Of a stretch of DNA of 64,000 nucleotides, positions 1 to 12,237 are shown in pieces. The DNA comes from Heracleum sosnowskyi (taxonomy: Eukaryota; Streptophyta; Magnoliopsida; Apiales; Apiaceae): positions 80,401,564 through 80,465,563 of the forward strand of contig CM061245.1 in the NCBI GenBank assembly GCA_030848705.1, read 5' to 3'. The translations under genes were made by a program, and so were the position numbers. The first letter of the stretch is position 1, and each line of letters begins with the position of its first letter. A model generated the notes under the pieces. It had not been told where the DNA came from and made no database searches. It saw nothing but the letters and a program-made list of their open reading frames with translations.

Positions 1-1409
1 AAGATTTTTCAATTTAAAAATAGCTCTTTGCAAACTTTGGGTTGGGTATATATTAGTCATCGATCCACAACACCCCCCATCTTCCACCCAAAATCCATTC
101 CTGACAACAATCCCAAGTGGAAAGATGAATTTATGTATTTGGTTTGGGATGGAGGGGACTGGGGTACCTTATTCCAAAGCTCATTTAGTAGAGTTTCGGA
201 TGGTAGCCCTGGTGACATAGTTCTGACTGAGGAGGAGGCCTTTGCCTATGCTGAACTCACCAAGGATGACTATGCCACCAAGGCTTGGGAGCTTCTGGAC
301 GAGTTTCTACTTAAGAATCTGGGACTTTCAAGAGTTTCTGACAAGGGTAATTCTTTTTCTTATTTTCTTGTAGTTGTATTAAGATTGCCTTATACCAATT
401 GTTTTCCTTGACTTTTGTTTGCAGCTGCTGAGTTTATCAACAAGCAAAATGAGCCAGAAGACGGGCAGACAGCAAGGATCAAAAGGGCTTGCTTGAAGGA
501 TCCCAGACTGATCGAGAAAGGCCCTGCCATTTTGAGGCCTCATGTGGCTGAGGTAGATGAGGTCGAGGGCTCAACTAAGAGTTCTGTATGGCGCCCCAAC
601 TGGGGGATAAGGAAAAAGGACACCATAGTGGGGGTGTCTACTCATGCTGTTGAATGGTCACACCATTCATTGACTCCTTGTGACTACAAGGATTTTGTCT
701 CCAACTCCACCATCGAAGGGGTGGAGCATGCTGGATCTCAAGCAATGGCTGCTGTAAGTATCTTTCTCTGCTTTTTCTTTGTAGTTAACAACGTATTTCA
801 AGTTTAAGTATTTGACTTGTAACTTGCTTGTAGGTTAATGCCAACTATCAAGGGACTTTATTTCAAGCCAAAGCCTGGCGCTCATCTTCTGAGGCCAACA
901 AGGCTAAGTATGATCAAGCCCAGCTGGAGGTGGGTTCACTTAAAGCTTCCTTGAATCGAAGGGATAAGGAGCTGTTGGATGCTCAAGCGGAGCTGGTGGA
1001 GCTTAGGAAGGGGAAGGAACGTATCATTGATGAGTATTTTGATTCTGCCGAGTACCAGGATATCATTACTCAGCATGATGATCTCCTTTTCCCTGTCCAG
1101 TTCACCAAAGGATGGGACGAGGCTTTGGCTGAGGTCTCGAGGAGAATGCCTGGATCTCTCACTATCTCAGACTTCCCCAGTCCCCATGCTCCTAACCAGT
1201 TGGAGAGGGCCTTGGCTGGAGAGGATGTTATGGATGAGGATGACAGGATTCCTCATCCTGAACCTGCTCCCCAACCTGGTGAAGAGTCAGAAGAATCCAG
1301 CTCCAGCGAGGAGGAGTCTGGTGAGGAGGAGGATGCTGAGGAAGAAGAGGAGTCTGAAGAGGAATCTGGCTCTGAGGACGAGCATGGAGGGGATGGCACT
1401 CAGCCATAG
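1..1409 (+). CDS. Antisense extra ORF of the Tat/Retand element, three exons, 5' end outside window
   Basis: Reading is open from the left edge and can be joined across two short introns with GT..AG borders: 347-424 (78 nt) and 754-833 (80 nt). Exons are <1-346, 425-753 and 834-1409, and the junctions keep one frame. The visible product is about 408 residues. Its N-terminal part is tryptophan-rich and resembles the plant 'putative gypsy type transposon' family (Transposase_28-like). A helical, charged segment follows (around EVGSLKASLNRRDKELL), and the tail is very acidic (runs of E and S, about 45 residues). It lies opposite in strand to gag-pol, between integrase and the missing LTR, as described for extra ORFs of this lineage. 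Its function is unknown. Both introns are inferred from splice signals and frame. The 1410-1719 stretch between it and integrase shows no further gene. Confidence 0.6.
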
Positions 1410-1719
1410 TTACTTTTAGTTTATATTTATTCTCTGTAATTCTGCCTTCGGGCATAACTTAAACTTTATTTTAAGTTGTTTAATTTATTTGCCTTTTAAT
1501 TTCTCGCATTTGCATACTTACTTAGTACCTTGAATCATATATAAACACCAATACACAATGCATGTGGAATATTCTTGAAATTACTGAATAAATTCATAAC
1601 TTGAAAAATGGGTTCAACCCTTACATAATATACTACTTCTACCTCAAGTTTTAAAACTTGGATTGGTTTCATCAACCTTATTTCTATTTGTCCTAACAGT
1701 GAGTCCAATTAGGACACCC

Positions 1720-3253
1720 TCAAACATAATAAACTTTCAAGTTTGCAGCATGCCAAGTTCTAGGCACTTCAACCCCTTCCAGAGTTTCCAGCTTATATGA
1801 GCCTCGTCCATACACATTCTTAACCCGATAGGGTCCTTCCCAGTTTGGGGCTAACTTTCCCTTTTGTCCAACTCCAGATGCTTCAATCTTTCTGAGGACC
1901 AAGTCACCTTGACGAAAAAATCTTTCTTTAACCCTTAGGTTATAGTAGAAAGATGCTCATTTCTGATGTTCAACCATCTTGGCATTCGCCTCATCTCTAA
2001 CTTCGTCAATTAGATCTAAAGCTAGCCTCAAACCTTCTTCGTTTGCCTCTGGTTCATATGCTTCAACTCTAGGAGATGCATGAGTGATTTCTACAGGAAC
2101 CACTGCTTCTGCTCCATATGCTAATAGGAATGGAGTTGCCCCAGTAGTGACTTTGCAAGTAGTACGATACGCCCATAGAATGGGGAGCAATTCATCTACC
2201 CAAGTATTTCTGGAGCGTTCAACCCTTTTCTTCAGTCCATCTAGGATTATCCGATTTGCAACCTCGACTTGCCCATTTGCTTGAGGATGGGCAACAGAAG
2301 TGAAGCGTAACTTGATATCATTTTCATCGCAATATTTCTTGAACTCATCATTATTGAACTGAGTTCCATTGTCCGTTACAAGGACTCGTGGAATTCCATA
2401 CCTGCATATCACATTTTCCCAGAAGAATTGCATTACTTGCTTGGTGGTTATCTTGGCTAATGGCTTAGCCTCAATCCACTTAGTGAAGTAGTCGATCGCA
2501 ACTATCAGGAATTTTCTTTGAGCACTTGCCATTGGAAATGGCCCTAGTATATCCATTCCCCACATAGCAAAAGGGATAGGAGAGTTAATGGATGTCATCA
2601 TCTCAGGTGGTTGTCTAACCACAGGTGCATGTTTCTGACATCGTTCACACTTTCTCACATAACTTTTAGCATCAGCCAACATGCTTGGCCAATAGAAACC
2701 TAGACGGGTGACTTTATGTGCAAGGGCTCTGCCCCCCAAGTGTTGCCCACAGATTCCTTCATGTACTTCTTTTAGAGCCAATTCCGCCTCTTGGGGTCTC
2801 AAACACTTCAGATAAGGAATGATGAAAGACTTTTTGTATAGGATTCCTTCAATTAGGGCATACCTTAGTGCTCTGACGTATAGCTTTCGTGCTTCTGAAG
2901 TGTCGTTGGGCAACCACCCAGTTTCCAGATGTGTTTTGACGGGATCAATCCAACAACTGGTAATACCAATGGGTGCTACCAACTTTCCATTAATGCTCGG
3001 GGTCTTCAAGACTTGAAAGTATACACTCCCTGCATAATTTTCAATTTCAGAAGAGGCAAATTTAGACAAGGTATCAGCCTTCACGTTTTCCTCCCTCGGA
3101 ACGTGCTCCACATAACATTCATCAAACTGAGTCATGATGGCCTTAACAAGTTTCAAGTACTTGGCCATGACTTCATCTCTAGCTTCAAACTCCCCATTTA
3201 CTTGGGAAACCACCAGCCTCGAGTCTCCACATACTTTCAGAGTTTCAAAAACT
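1720..3253 (-). pseudogene. Retand pol, C-terminal part: end of second RNase H and integrase
   Basis: The frame enters from the Athila junction at 3253 with the end of the plant-type RNase H (KVCGDSRLVVSQVNGEF). Integrase follows: an HHCC zinc site (QHLGG...CERCQKH), a catalytic core with the aspartates in MDILGPFP and VTDNGTQF and the glutamate in GQVEVANR, and a C-terminal domain (GPYRVKN, PRTWHAANLKVYYV). One in-frame TGA at 1957-1959 interrupts it; the same frame goes on to a proper stop at 1720. A CGA-to-TGA change would explain the stop. The catalytic residues are kept, so damage is slight. The remainder of pol lies at 12238-15595. Confidence 0.85.
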
Positions 3254-4913
3254 TGATGTGCTAGAAATAAACATTTAATATCGCAAGCGCACGATCATCG
3301 TTTAAATATTTAAGATTCGATCCACAGAGACTATTTTATTTTTCGCATTCCTTAATAATTAATTTAGGCGAAATAGAACAATTAATTTTTGAGGAGATTG
3401 ATTTTAACTAATTAATAGTTAATTAAACAATTAATATAGAATGTACAATTAAAGTCACAAACATTAAAAAGTATCACCAAGCAAATGATTACTATTATCT
3501 AACTACCGAATTGGCTAAAAGAAATTAGAAACAAAAGTAAGGTAAGCAAATGGTAAGCAGGAGAGAATAAACGACCTTAAACTGGAAAAATGGCCACCTA
3601 ATTAAATGGGCCAGGAAATTAAATTTGGCATGAACAAACAAAAATAAAAACAAGAAAAATATTTCTAAACAAACCAGGAAATTAAACAAACCAAACAATA
3701 AACAAGAAATGTGATTGGGCTGGCAAGTGATTAAATGGGCCGAACATAATTATTATAAACTATCAAAACAGTAAACAGAAACAGACAGAGGCACGACAGA
3801 AATAACTGGCAGAAATGAAGAAGTACTGACTTTAAAAAAAACGAAGCAATTAACGAGCAATGAAACTAAACCGTATACATTAATGTAAAAAACTGGGCTT
3901 GTAAAATTAATAAAAAGCAACCGAACAACCCCGATCACAAATTATAATTTTGTGCCGGATCTTAGTCGGGAAAAGTAAAAAGATTGCCGGATAATTTAAA
4001 TCTCACCGGAAAATCTAAACTCACCGGAAAAATTCAACAACACCCAACAAACTATTTAAAACTAGATCTAGTAATTAAAGGACCTAAATTTAACACTAAC
4101 AAAAACCAAATCAAACTCTAAATTAACAAACCCATTACATCTAAACACCAAATCCAAGCACCAAAATTAAATCTACAACCTACTTTCACACTATTAAATT
4201 CAAATCTACCACTAAATTAACAAAGCCAACAAGACTTCACACCAAACCGAACAAGAAAAGTAAATCTAAATTTTGAAACATCAAACCCAATATTAAAATT
4301 AAATTTAAAGGGGCTCAACTCAAGAACACAATAAATAGTAAATCTAGAACATTAACACTACATAACATTAAATAAAGATGGCTCCTTTATACCTCAAGTG
4401 GTAGCACAAAAGCTATTTGACCCACTTTGTTGGATTTACAAAAGTTCATTACCAAGAAATGAAGAGAACAAGATGTAGATTTAAAGTAAATGTTTGATTT
4501 AACATTAATATGAAAGAAAGTTTACAAAATTGAAGCTACTACAATGAAAGAGAAACTAGATCTAAGAAAATAAAAGAGAGGCTAACTAAAAATTTAGACT
4601 AGGCTAAAACTAGGGTTATTTACAAAGGGGAAGGAGGGGGGTATTTATAGGGGAAAATTAGGGTTTTGGGGAAAGGTTGGGTTAATCTTGGCCCTTCATC
4701 TTGAAATCTAATCAACCAACACCTTATTTTGTCTTTTTCTTCCATCCTTGATTTTTCTTTTCCACTTTTGCCCTTCCTTGTCCCTTTTTCTTCTTTTTTC
4801 TTTATTTTTCCAAATATCTACAAAATATGAAAATACAACTAGTTAATTTATTTAAAAATACGAAAACTAACAATAAAATAGGTACAAGAGAATGCAAAAT
4901 TATGCACTAATCA
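3254..4913 (-). repeat. 3' LTR of the Athila-like element (1,660 bp)
   Basis: It is a direct copy of 10612-12237. It carries a 33-bp segment (beginning aacaataaacaagaaatg, about position 3682) that the other copy lacks, and one extra C in a T-run near 4756. No base substitutions were seen by eye. Short ORFs inside it (for example 3753-3938) occur in both LTR copies and look non-coding. Confidence 0.9.
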
Positions 4914-6808
4914 AATGCCCCCATACCTATCTTTTGCTCGTCCTCGAGTAAAACAAAAACAAAACTATTAAAAACTATCTAACACTAATACCACTTCCGT
5001 AGGTGATCACGGTTGCATTTGGCATATGCAACAAGCCCTTTAAACCCCTAGGCAGCCCTAGTGGACGAGTGAGGTCTCGTGAGGGCCTATAGTGAATGTA
5101 CCCACAAAATCCATCTAGCTCATATAAAAGATTGCATGGCAATGCAGCGCCACACATACATGTCCTCTCATGTTACATCAACTTAAGAATCAAAGTGAAT
5201 TTGCAAAGTCTTGGTGTGGAAGGTGCAAGGATTCACATAGTAGACTAAAAAAAAGTATGCAAGAGTGCTTAAAAGTCCATGTCAAGTGCAAAAATAGTTG
5301 GAAAACATGCTAAGTACACAAGAGCACACCTTGGAGTCAAAACTTGAGATCTCATATGCAAAAGAAACAAGCAATACCTCACTTTTCACTCATAAAAGAA
5401 TATTCACTCAAGAACAAGAGTAAGTATATCACTCAATTCCAACAAAATCATAAGCATGCTTGACACTTGGTATCAATCTAACTTTAACACAACATACATC
5501 AATAATGACAATCAAAAGGTCTTTATTTGGGTTGTAATGGGGTCTAGGGACAAGGTATGTCAAGAAAGGCCAAATGAGGTGAAGTGTCAAAAGCTAGTAG
5601 TCACCATGATAAATCATACACATCACCAAACATTCTCCCCACACATTTATTTTCTACTTTATTTTTGAACAAAAAGGTTTGATTAGTCGAATGAAGGAGG
5701 ATTACAAAAACTTAAGTATGCTCTCGTTTTATTTATTTTTTTCTTTCTTTTTTTTTTGTATTTTTTTGTATTTTTTTTTTTGAGAGCTAAGATGTATAAA
5801 CAACCATAATCCTCCTTAAAATTTAGTTTGAACATCGACTAACAATTGAACAACCAAAACAGATATTTCCCGAAAGTAATGAATAAAAATAAACCCATCT
5901 CACACACCTTATTATTCCCTCAAGTTCCTACTAGCCTTTGACAAATTGGGATCAAGAATAAGTAAGGCTGTACAAGAAAAAGGTCTTAGGCGAGTAATGT
6001 GGTGTGTCACCGAAAAAATAGGATTAAGCTCAAATGGGTAACTAATGATCAAAGAAGAATGGTGTGGAAATTTTGGAAATATGGGTTATTCCTAAATGCC
6101 TTTATCATCTTATCATCAATGATGTCATGTATTTCAAGAAAGACCTCAAACAAGTGCTAGCAATGCAAATGACATGTGGACACTCAAGCAAATGAATATA
6201 AATGCAAAAGATGTGCATATAGGCTCAAAAACTCACTTGGTGTGGTAAAGCATAATCAATCTCAAGCAATGGTCTCATTAATGCACCTACTTGTACTCAA
6301 AGCATGAAAACCAAGTCATCTTGCACATATTCATGTCCTTCTAATTACTTGCAAAATTCAATAAATCTACTAATTTCACCTTGCTAGTGTGTGTGTGTGG
6401 ACTAGAACTTAGCAAATCACTTCTCAATCCCAAATATCAGAAACACAAGATTATCATAGCATGTAAAGGTGCATCAAGCAACTAACAATCATTTAACAAG
6501 ACTAGAATAAGACTAGGACTCTACTATTTACAACACTGTAACTCTTTTTGTGATTTTTTCATTTTTAATTTTTTTGGATTTTCTGATTTTTTTTTTCACT
6601 AAAAACCCTCCCCCATACCTAAATCATGCATTGTCCTCAATGTATGCAAAATGAGAGAAATGACAAAGGAGAATGATGAGATAATACCTGACAAGGGATG
6701 CCGGAGAATGAAAATTCTGAAAGACAACAAACTAAAACAACCCACTCACACACACTTTTACTCCCCCATGCCTGAACTTTATGACGGGAGACTCCAATTG
6801 GAAACTAA
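4914..6808. other. Non-coding interior of the Athila-like element
   Basis: There is no coding frame with recognisable motifs here. The stretch begins at the polypurine tract (4914-4928), has long T-runs at 5742-5782 and 6580-6598, and ends at the protease stop. In a full Athila, RT, RNase H and integrase would lie here; they are absent. Confidence 0.7.
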
Positions 6809-9689
6809 TTAACCAATACCACAAGGAAAAATGGGAGGAAGCTTCGAGAAGGAATCAAGAAATCGTTGAAAATTTACCACTACATTGACTTTCTCAAGTA
6901 ATCTAAGGCAATCTTCCACATTAAAAGGATCTATACCACTAATGTCCTCCATAAACCAACTTGTTGCTTCTTTGTGTTGTTTAAGCAAATTAATTATTTG
7001 AGATTCTTGGTCATGGTGTAAATCATTAGTGATAATAGGAAAAAGAGTTTTATCAAAAGTGGAATGATGTGAAGCTAAGTCAAATGTAGGTGGTTCACCA
7101 ACAGGAGTTTGAACAGAGGTGCGAGGTTTAAAAGAAACATCCCCCGGCCTAGTTTCCAATTTCGAGCAAAGGTCATCCAATTCTCCTAACAACTCTTCAG
7201 AAGCCATGTCCTTAAAGGACTCATGAAGCTCTCGATTAGACTCAAAATTCATTTTAAAATCTTGCTCAAGAAAATACTCAATCTCACTATCCTCAACATT
7301 TGACCAATTAACAATCTCATTGACTAGATTAACACCTAATGGTTGTTCATAAAGCTCATTGGGTTCTTTTCCTACATTAAAGATGTTAAGGTCAATGGTC
7401 ATGTTTCCAAAAGTGAGTTTCATAGAACCATTCCTACAATTAATCAAGGCATTAGATGTAGCAAGAAAAGGTCTTCCTAAAATGATAGGAATTTGGTTCT
7501 TAGGATTCATGACAGGTTGAGTTTCGAGAACAACAAAGTCAACCGGGAAGAAAAAATCACCAACCTTGATCAACACATCTTCTACAATCCCCTTAGGCAT
7601 TTTGACAGAACGATCAGCTAGCTGGAGCGTCATGTTCGTCTTCTTGAGCTCGCCTAAACCTAGGGCTTGATAGACCGTAAAAGGAAGGAGATTCACACTA
7701 GCTCCTAAGTCAAGTAAAGCTTTATCCACAAAAGTATCGCCTATGACACAAGAAATTGTAGGACAACCGGGGTCCTTATATTTCACAGGAATTTGATTCG
7801 AAAGAATTGAACTAACTTGAGAGGTCAAGAAGGCTTTTTTAGGAACATGAGTGGATCGTTTGTGAGTGCACAAATCTTTTAGACACTTAGCATATGAAGG
7901 AATTTGTTGAATGGCATCTAAAAGGGGAATGTTGACTTTGACTTGCTTGAAAACTTCCAAAATCTTATCCATTTGATCCGATTGTTTATTTGAAATGAGT
8001 CTTTGAGGATAAGGAGCTTTCGGTATAAAGACTCTTTCACTAGACACATCGGGAATAGGATTTGAAAGTGCTTTGCTAGAAGATGAAGGTTCACAGGGTG
8101 AAGGTGATTTGCAAGGAGAAACAACAGGTTCAGACTTTGATTGATCAAGAATCGGATTTGAAAGAGAATGATTGGGTTCAGAATCTAAATCATCTTCTTC
8201 GTGAGAGTCAACACCTACTTGGTTATCAACCTTATTTCCCGACCTTAAAGAAATTATAGCATTGACATTTTCATGAGGTCTTTGATTGAGTGGAAATCTA
8301 GGATTGACCTCGTGTTGACTAGGAAGCTTATTTTTCTCCCGCTCACAAATGGTGTTTGCTAATTGACTCATTTGAACCTCTAACTTAGATATGGCTTGAG
8401 CATTAGAATTCAACAATTGCCTATCTTGGGTCACGGTTTGCATGAAACTTTGTTGTGAATGAGTCAAATTAGTTTGAGATTTTAACAAAGCCTCAATACT
8501 CTTCTCTAAGGAGCTAAGTCTCTTATCCGAATCATTAAACCCGGGAGGATTCAAAGGTGCTTGAATTATTGGATAAGGACTTTGACTAGAGCTAGGGTAA
8601 GAGTTTGGATTGGGCTTTTGAAAAGAAGGTGGCGGATGTTGGAAACTTTGACCTTGGTTCCACGAGAAATTGGGATGGTTCTTCCAACCGGGATTATACG
8701 TTGGTGAGAAAGGGTCATTTCTCGGGGTTGGTTGAAACATGGCATTGACTTGCTCATACTCGGGAAAGTTCGAAAAACCTTGATTAAAGTTCGGGCACGA
8801 AGACACTTGTTGTGGGGTCTTACTAGTTTCTAGGGCTTCGAGTCTTCTAGTTAGAGTAGCTAATTTGGCATCGGTTGCAATCGAGTTACCAATCGAATGC
8901 AAACCCCTAGATGTACTAGACGACTCATTTGATTTACTAGGTTCCCTAGTAGACTCCCACAACATTGTCTTTTCCGCCAATTCTTCGAAAAATGCCCACC
9001 CTTCGTCCTCATCTTTCTCCATGAATTTACCTTGACACATAGACTCTAACAAAGCGGTTGTAGAGCTATCTAAGGCCTCGTAGACAATCTTACAAAGTCT
9101 CCATTTTTCTATTCCGTGATGGGGGCATTGGGACAAAAGATTTTTAAAACGGTCAAAATATTTCCAAAAAGACTCATTTTCCTTTTGATGAAATTGATTT
9201 ATCTCATTTGTGATTCTTGTAGTCTTGTGATTTGGAAAATATTTTTTTAAGAAAAATGACTACAAATCCCTCCCAAGTTGAAATAGAGTTGACAGGTAGA
9301 CTATACAACCACTTTTTAGCATTTTCTTTTAAAGCAAAGTTGATGAGTCTAAGCCTAATGGAGTCTTCGGTTAATTGTTGGAGTTTTTGTAAAGCACAAA
9401 CCTCCTCGAATTCATGAAGAAAAAGATACGGATCCTCACCCTCACTCCCGGTAAACTTAGGTAACATGCTAATGTGATGACCTTTAATCTCGAAATTATT
9501 AGCACTAACCGGGGGAAGAGTGATACAAGAGGGTTGGGCCGAACGGGACGGGTAACAACGATCCTTAAGTGCTACTACCATGGTCACTACTGGTTCAGGA
9601 ATTTCTAAAAATTCGGAGTCCGAAGAAGATGAATATTCTATCGTTCTCACCAACCTAGATGAATTATTCCTAATCCAAGTAGTTTGCAT
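6809..9689 (-). pseudogene. Athila-like gag and aspartic protease, one frameshift
   Basis: The capsid part is open from an ATG at 9689 to about 9240. An A-run (7 A on the minus strand near 9242-9250) then shifts the frame. The following frame runs without break to 6809 (775 codons) and covers the rest of gag, a Q/P/S-rich linker and a retroviral-type protease. The protease has the catalytic triplet as DLG (ALLDLGASVNLLP), then LADRS and IILGRPFLAT, all typical of Athila. After the protease a short pre-RT segment (SWFMEDISGIDPF) is kept, then the homology stops; RT is missing. The upstream in-frame start at 9728 is GTG, so I prefer the ATG at 9689. Products would form capsid and process it; reverse transcription would need a helper element. 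Confidence 0.75.
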
Positions 9690-10586
9690 AAACAAGCAAG
9701 TAGCAAATAAGTGCAAAAAATTAAACACACAAAAGAAGATGGAAAAGAAAAATAAAAACTTAATCTAGGGTTACCTAAAAGAAATCTAGACGTGCTCCTA
9801 ACAACAAGATAATTCTAGAAGTCGTAATTCAATAAGTATAAATCCCGATTGGCCAGGTAGGAGCAAGCATTGCCAAGAGGCTAAACACCAACCTAGACAC
9901 CAATCTGAATGGCCAGGTAAGCTTTCGCTTGCCTAGACACCAAAAGGATAGATACGTAAAGAATTATTCGTTCCAGGTTCTCTTCCTAGTTGAGCGCGAA
10001 ATCCTAGGGGCTAATGTCTACTTTATTTTATTAAAAAGGCTAGGGTATGCAAAATGATGAATTAATGGTTGTGGGCTAAGGAAAGAGTGATGAAATCCCT
10101 CCCCTTATCTTGTAATTGGGTTTCGCCCTTAAAATTTATTTAAAATGATGCAACAAACAACGAGATAATAAAAACAATAAACAACTATGGATGCTTTACA
10201 CTACGTGTTCTAATCTAGAGAAAAGGAAAATTTAACATACCTCATTCCTCCAGCAATCACCAAAATTAATAAGGTACGATAAATTAAAAACAAGAAAATA
10301 AAATCTAGATGATGTGATCCTAAGTGATTCAATGCATGATGCAACAATTATGTAATTTAACTAACTAATTTTTTGATTTTTTTTTAATATTTTTGTGATT
10401 TTTTTATAACTAGTGAACAAAAATTGAAAAGTGAGGGATACGGGTTACCTAAAAGCAAGCTTCCAAAATTCTTCGAGCTTTTAGCACGTCTTACCAAGTT
10501 TCCCGAATGCTCAATTTCCAATTAATAAAGCAAGTAAAAAAAACTAATCCGAAAAACTAAAAATTAAGGTGCGAAAAATAATTATA
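9690..10586. other. Leader of the Athila-like element
   Basis: This is the untranslated leader between primer site and gag. It contains short duplicated segments such as gccaggtaggagcaagc / gccaggtaagctttcgc (about 9853 and 9913). No gene is seen. Confidence 0.5.
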
Positions 10587-10605
10587 GTCCCCGGCAGCGG
10601 CGCCA
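10587..10605 (-). other. Primer-binding site of the Athila-like element
   Basis: The minus strand reads TGGCGCCGCTGCCGGGGAC, the usual Athila/Tat primer site. It lies 6 nt inside the LTR end, after AGTTTT. Confidence 0.85.
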
Positions 10606-10611
10606 AAAACT

Positions 10612-12237
10612 TGATGTGCTAGAAATAAACATTTAATATCGCAAGCGCACGATCATCGTTTAAATATTTAAGATTCGATCCACAGAGACTATTTTATTTT
10701 TCGCATTCCTTAATAATTAATTTAGGCGAAATAGAACAATTAATTTTTGAGGAGATTGATTTTAACTAATTAATAGTTAATTAAACAATTAATATAGAAT
10801 GTACAATTAAAGTCACAAACATTAAAAAGTATCACCAAGCAAATGATTACTATTATCTAACTACCGAATTGGCTAAAAGAAATTAGAAACAAAAGTAAGG
10901 TAAGCAAATGGTAAGCAGGAGAGAATAAACGACCTTAAACTGGAAAAATGGCCACCTAATTAAATGGGCCAGGAAATTAAATTTGGCATGAACAAACAAA
11001 AATAAAAACAAGAAAAATATTTCTAAACAAACCAGGAAATTAAACAAACCAGTGATTAAATGGGCCGAACATAATTATTATAAACTATCAAAACAGTAAA
11101 CAGAAACAGACAGAGGCACGACAGAAATAACTGGCAGAAATGAAGAAGTACTGACTTTAAAAAAAACGAAGCAATTAACGAGCAATGAAACTAAACCGTA
11201 TACATTAATGTAAAAAACTGGGCTTGTAAAATTAATAAAAAGCAACCGAACAACCCCGATCACAAATTATAATTTTGTGCCGGATCTTAGTCGGGAAAAG
11301 TAAAAAGATTGCCGGATAATTTAAATCTCACCGGAAAATCTAAACTCACCGGAAAAATTCAACAACACCCAACAAACTATTTAAAACTAGATCTAGTAAT
11401 TAAAGGACCTAAATTTAACACTAACAAAAACCAAATCAAACTCTAAATTAACAAACCCATTACATCTAAACACCAAATCCAAGCACCAAAATTAAATCTA
11501 CAACCTACTTTCACACTATTAAATTCAAATCTACCACTAAATTAACAAAGCCAACAAGACTTCACACCAAACCGAACAAGAAAAGTAAATCTAAATTTTG
11601 AAACATCAAACCCAATATTAAAATTAAATTTAAAGGGGCTCAACTCAAGAACACAATAAATAGTAAATCTAGAACATTAACACTACATAACATTAAATAA
11701 AGATGGCTCCTTTATACCTCAAGTGGTAGCACAAAAGCTATTTGACCCACTTTGTTGGATTTACAAAAGTTCATTACCAAGAAATGAAGAGAACAAGATG
11801 TAGATTTAAAGTAAATGTTTGATTTAACATTAATATGAAAGAAAGTTTACAAAATTGAAGCTACTACAATGAAAGAGAAACTAGATCTAAGAAAATAAAA
11901 GAGAGGCTAACTAAAAATTTAGACTAGGCTAAAACTAGGGTTATTTACAAAGGGGAAGGAGGGGGGTATTTATAGGGGAAAATTAGGGTTTTGGGGAAAG
12001 GTTGGGTTAATCTTGGCCCTTCATCTTGAAATCTAATCAACCAACACCTTATTTTGTCTTTTTCTTCCATCCTTGATTTTTTTTTCCACTTTTGCCCTTC
12101 CTTGTCCCTTTTTCTTCTTTTTTCTTTATTTTTCCAAATATCTACAAAATATGAAAATACAACTAGTTAATTTATTTAAAAATACGAAAACTAACAATAA
12201 AATAGGTACAAGAGAATGCAAAATTATGCACTAATCA
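10612..12237 (-). repeat. 5' LTR of the Athila-like element (1,626 bp)
   Basis: Direct copy of 3254-4913, with termini TG..CA. It lacks 33 bp present in the other LTR; otherwise the copies look identical by eye. It abuts the Retand RNase H reading frame at 12238, which ends artificially a few codons inside the LTR. Confidence 0.9.

Larger units (their letters stand above)
3254..12237 (-). mobile_element. Athila-like Ty3/gypsy element with gag-protease only, inserted in the Retand pol
   Basis: Two direct LTRs (3254-4913 and 10612-12237) bound about 5.7 kb. Termini are TG..CA (on the plus strand tgatgtgctag ... cactaatca). A primer site complementary to TGGCGCCGCTGCCGGGGAC lies inside the 10612 LTR, and a polypurine tract (GGTATGGGGGCATT on the minus strand) abuts the other. 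The only long coding region is gag plus protease (6809-9689). I find no RT, RNase H or integrase motif. It is therefore probably a deletion derivative moved in trans by a full Athila. The LTRs differ only by a 33-bp and a 1-bp indel as far as I can read, so insertion is very recent. No 5-bp target duplication is visible (GCTGG versus AGTTT on the minus strand). Confidence 0.85.

Noticed and set aside
979..1419. Open frame on the plus strand overlapping the antisense ORF's last exon
   Set aside because: Shadow of the real frame; serine/arginine-rich composition follows from the acidic codons in the other frame.
3753..3938. 61-codon ORF on the minus strand
   Set aside because: It lies within the Athila LTR and is repeated at 11078-11263 in the other LTR; no motif, probably chance.
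4975..5668. Small ORFs in the Athila interior
   Set aside because: No domain, no codon pattern, located in the non-coding region after the polypurine tract.
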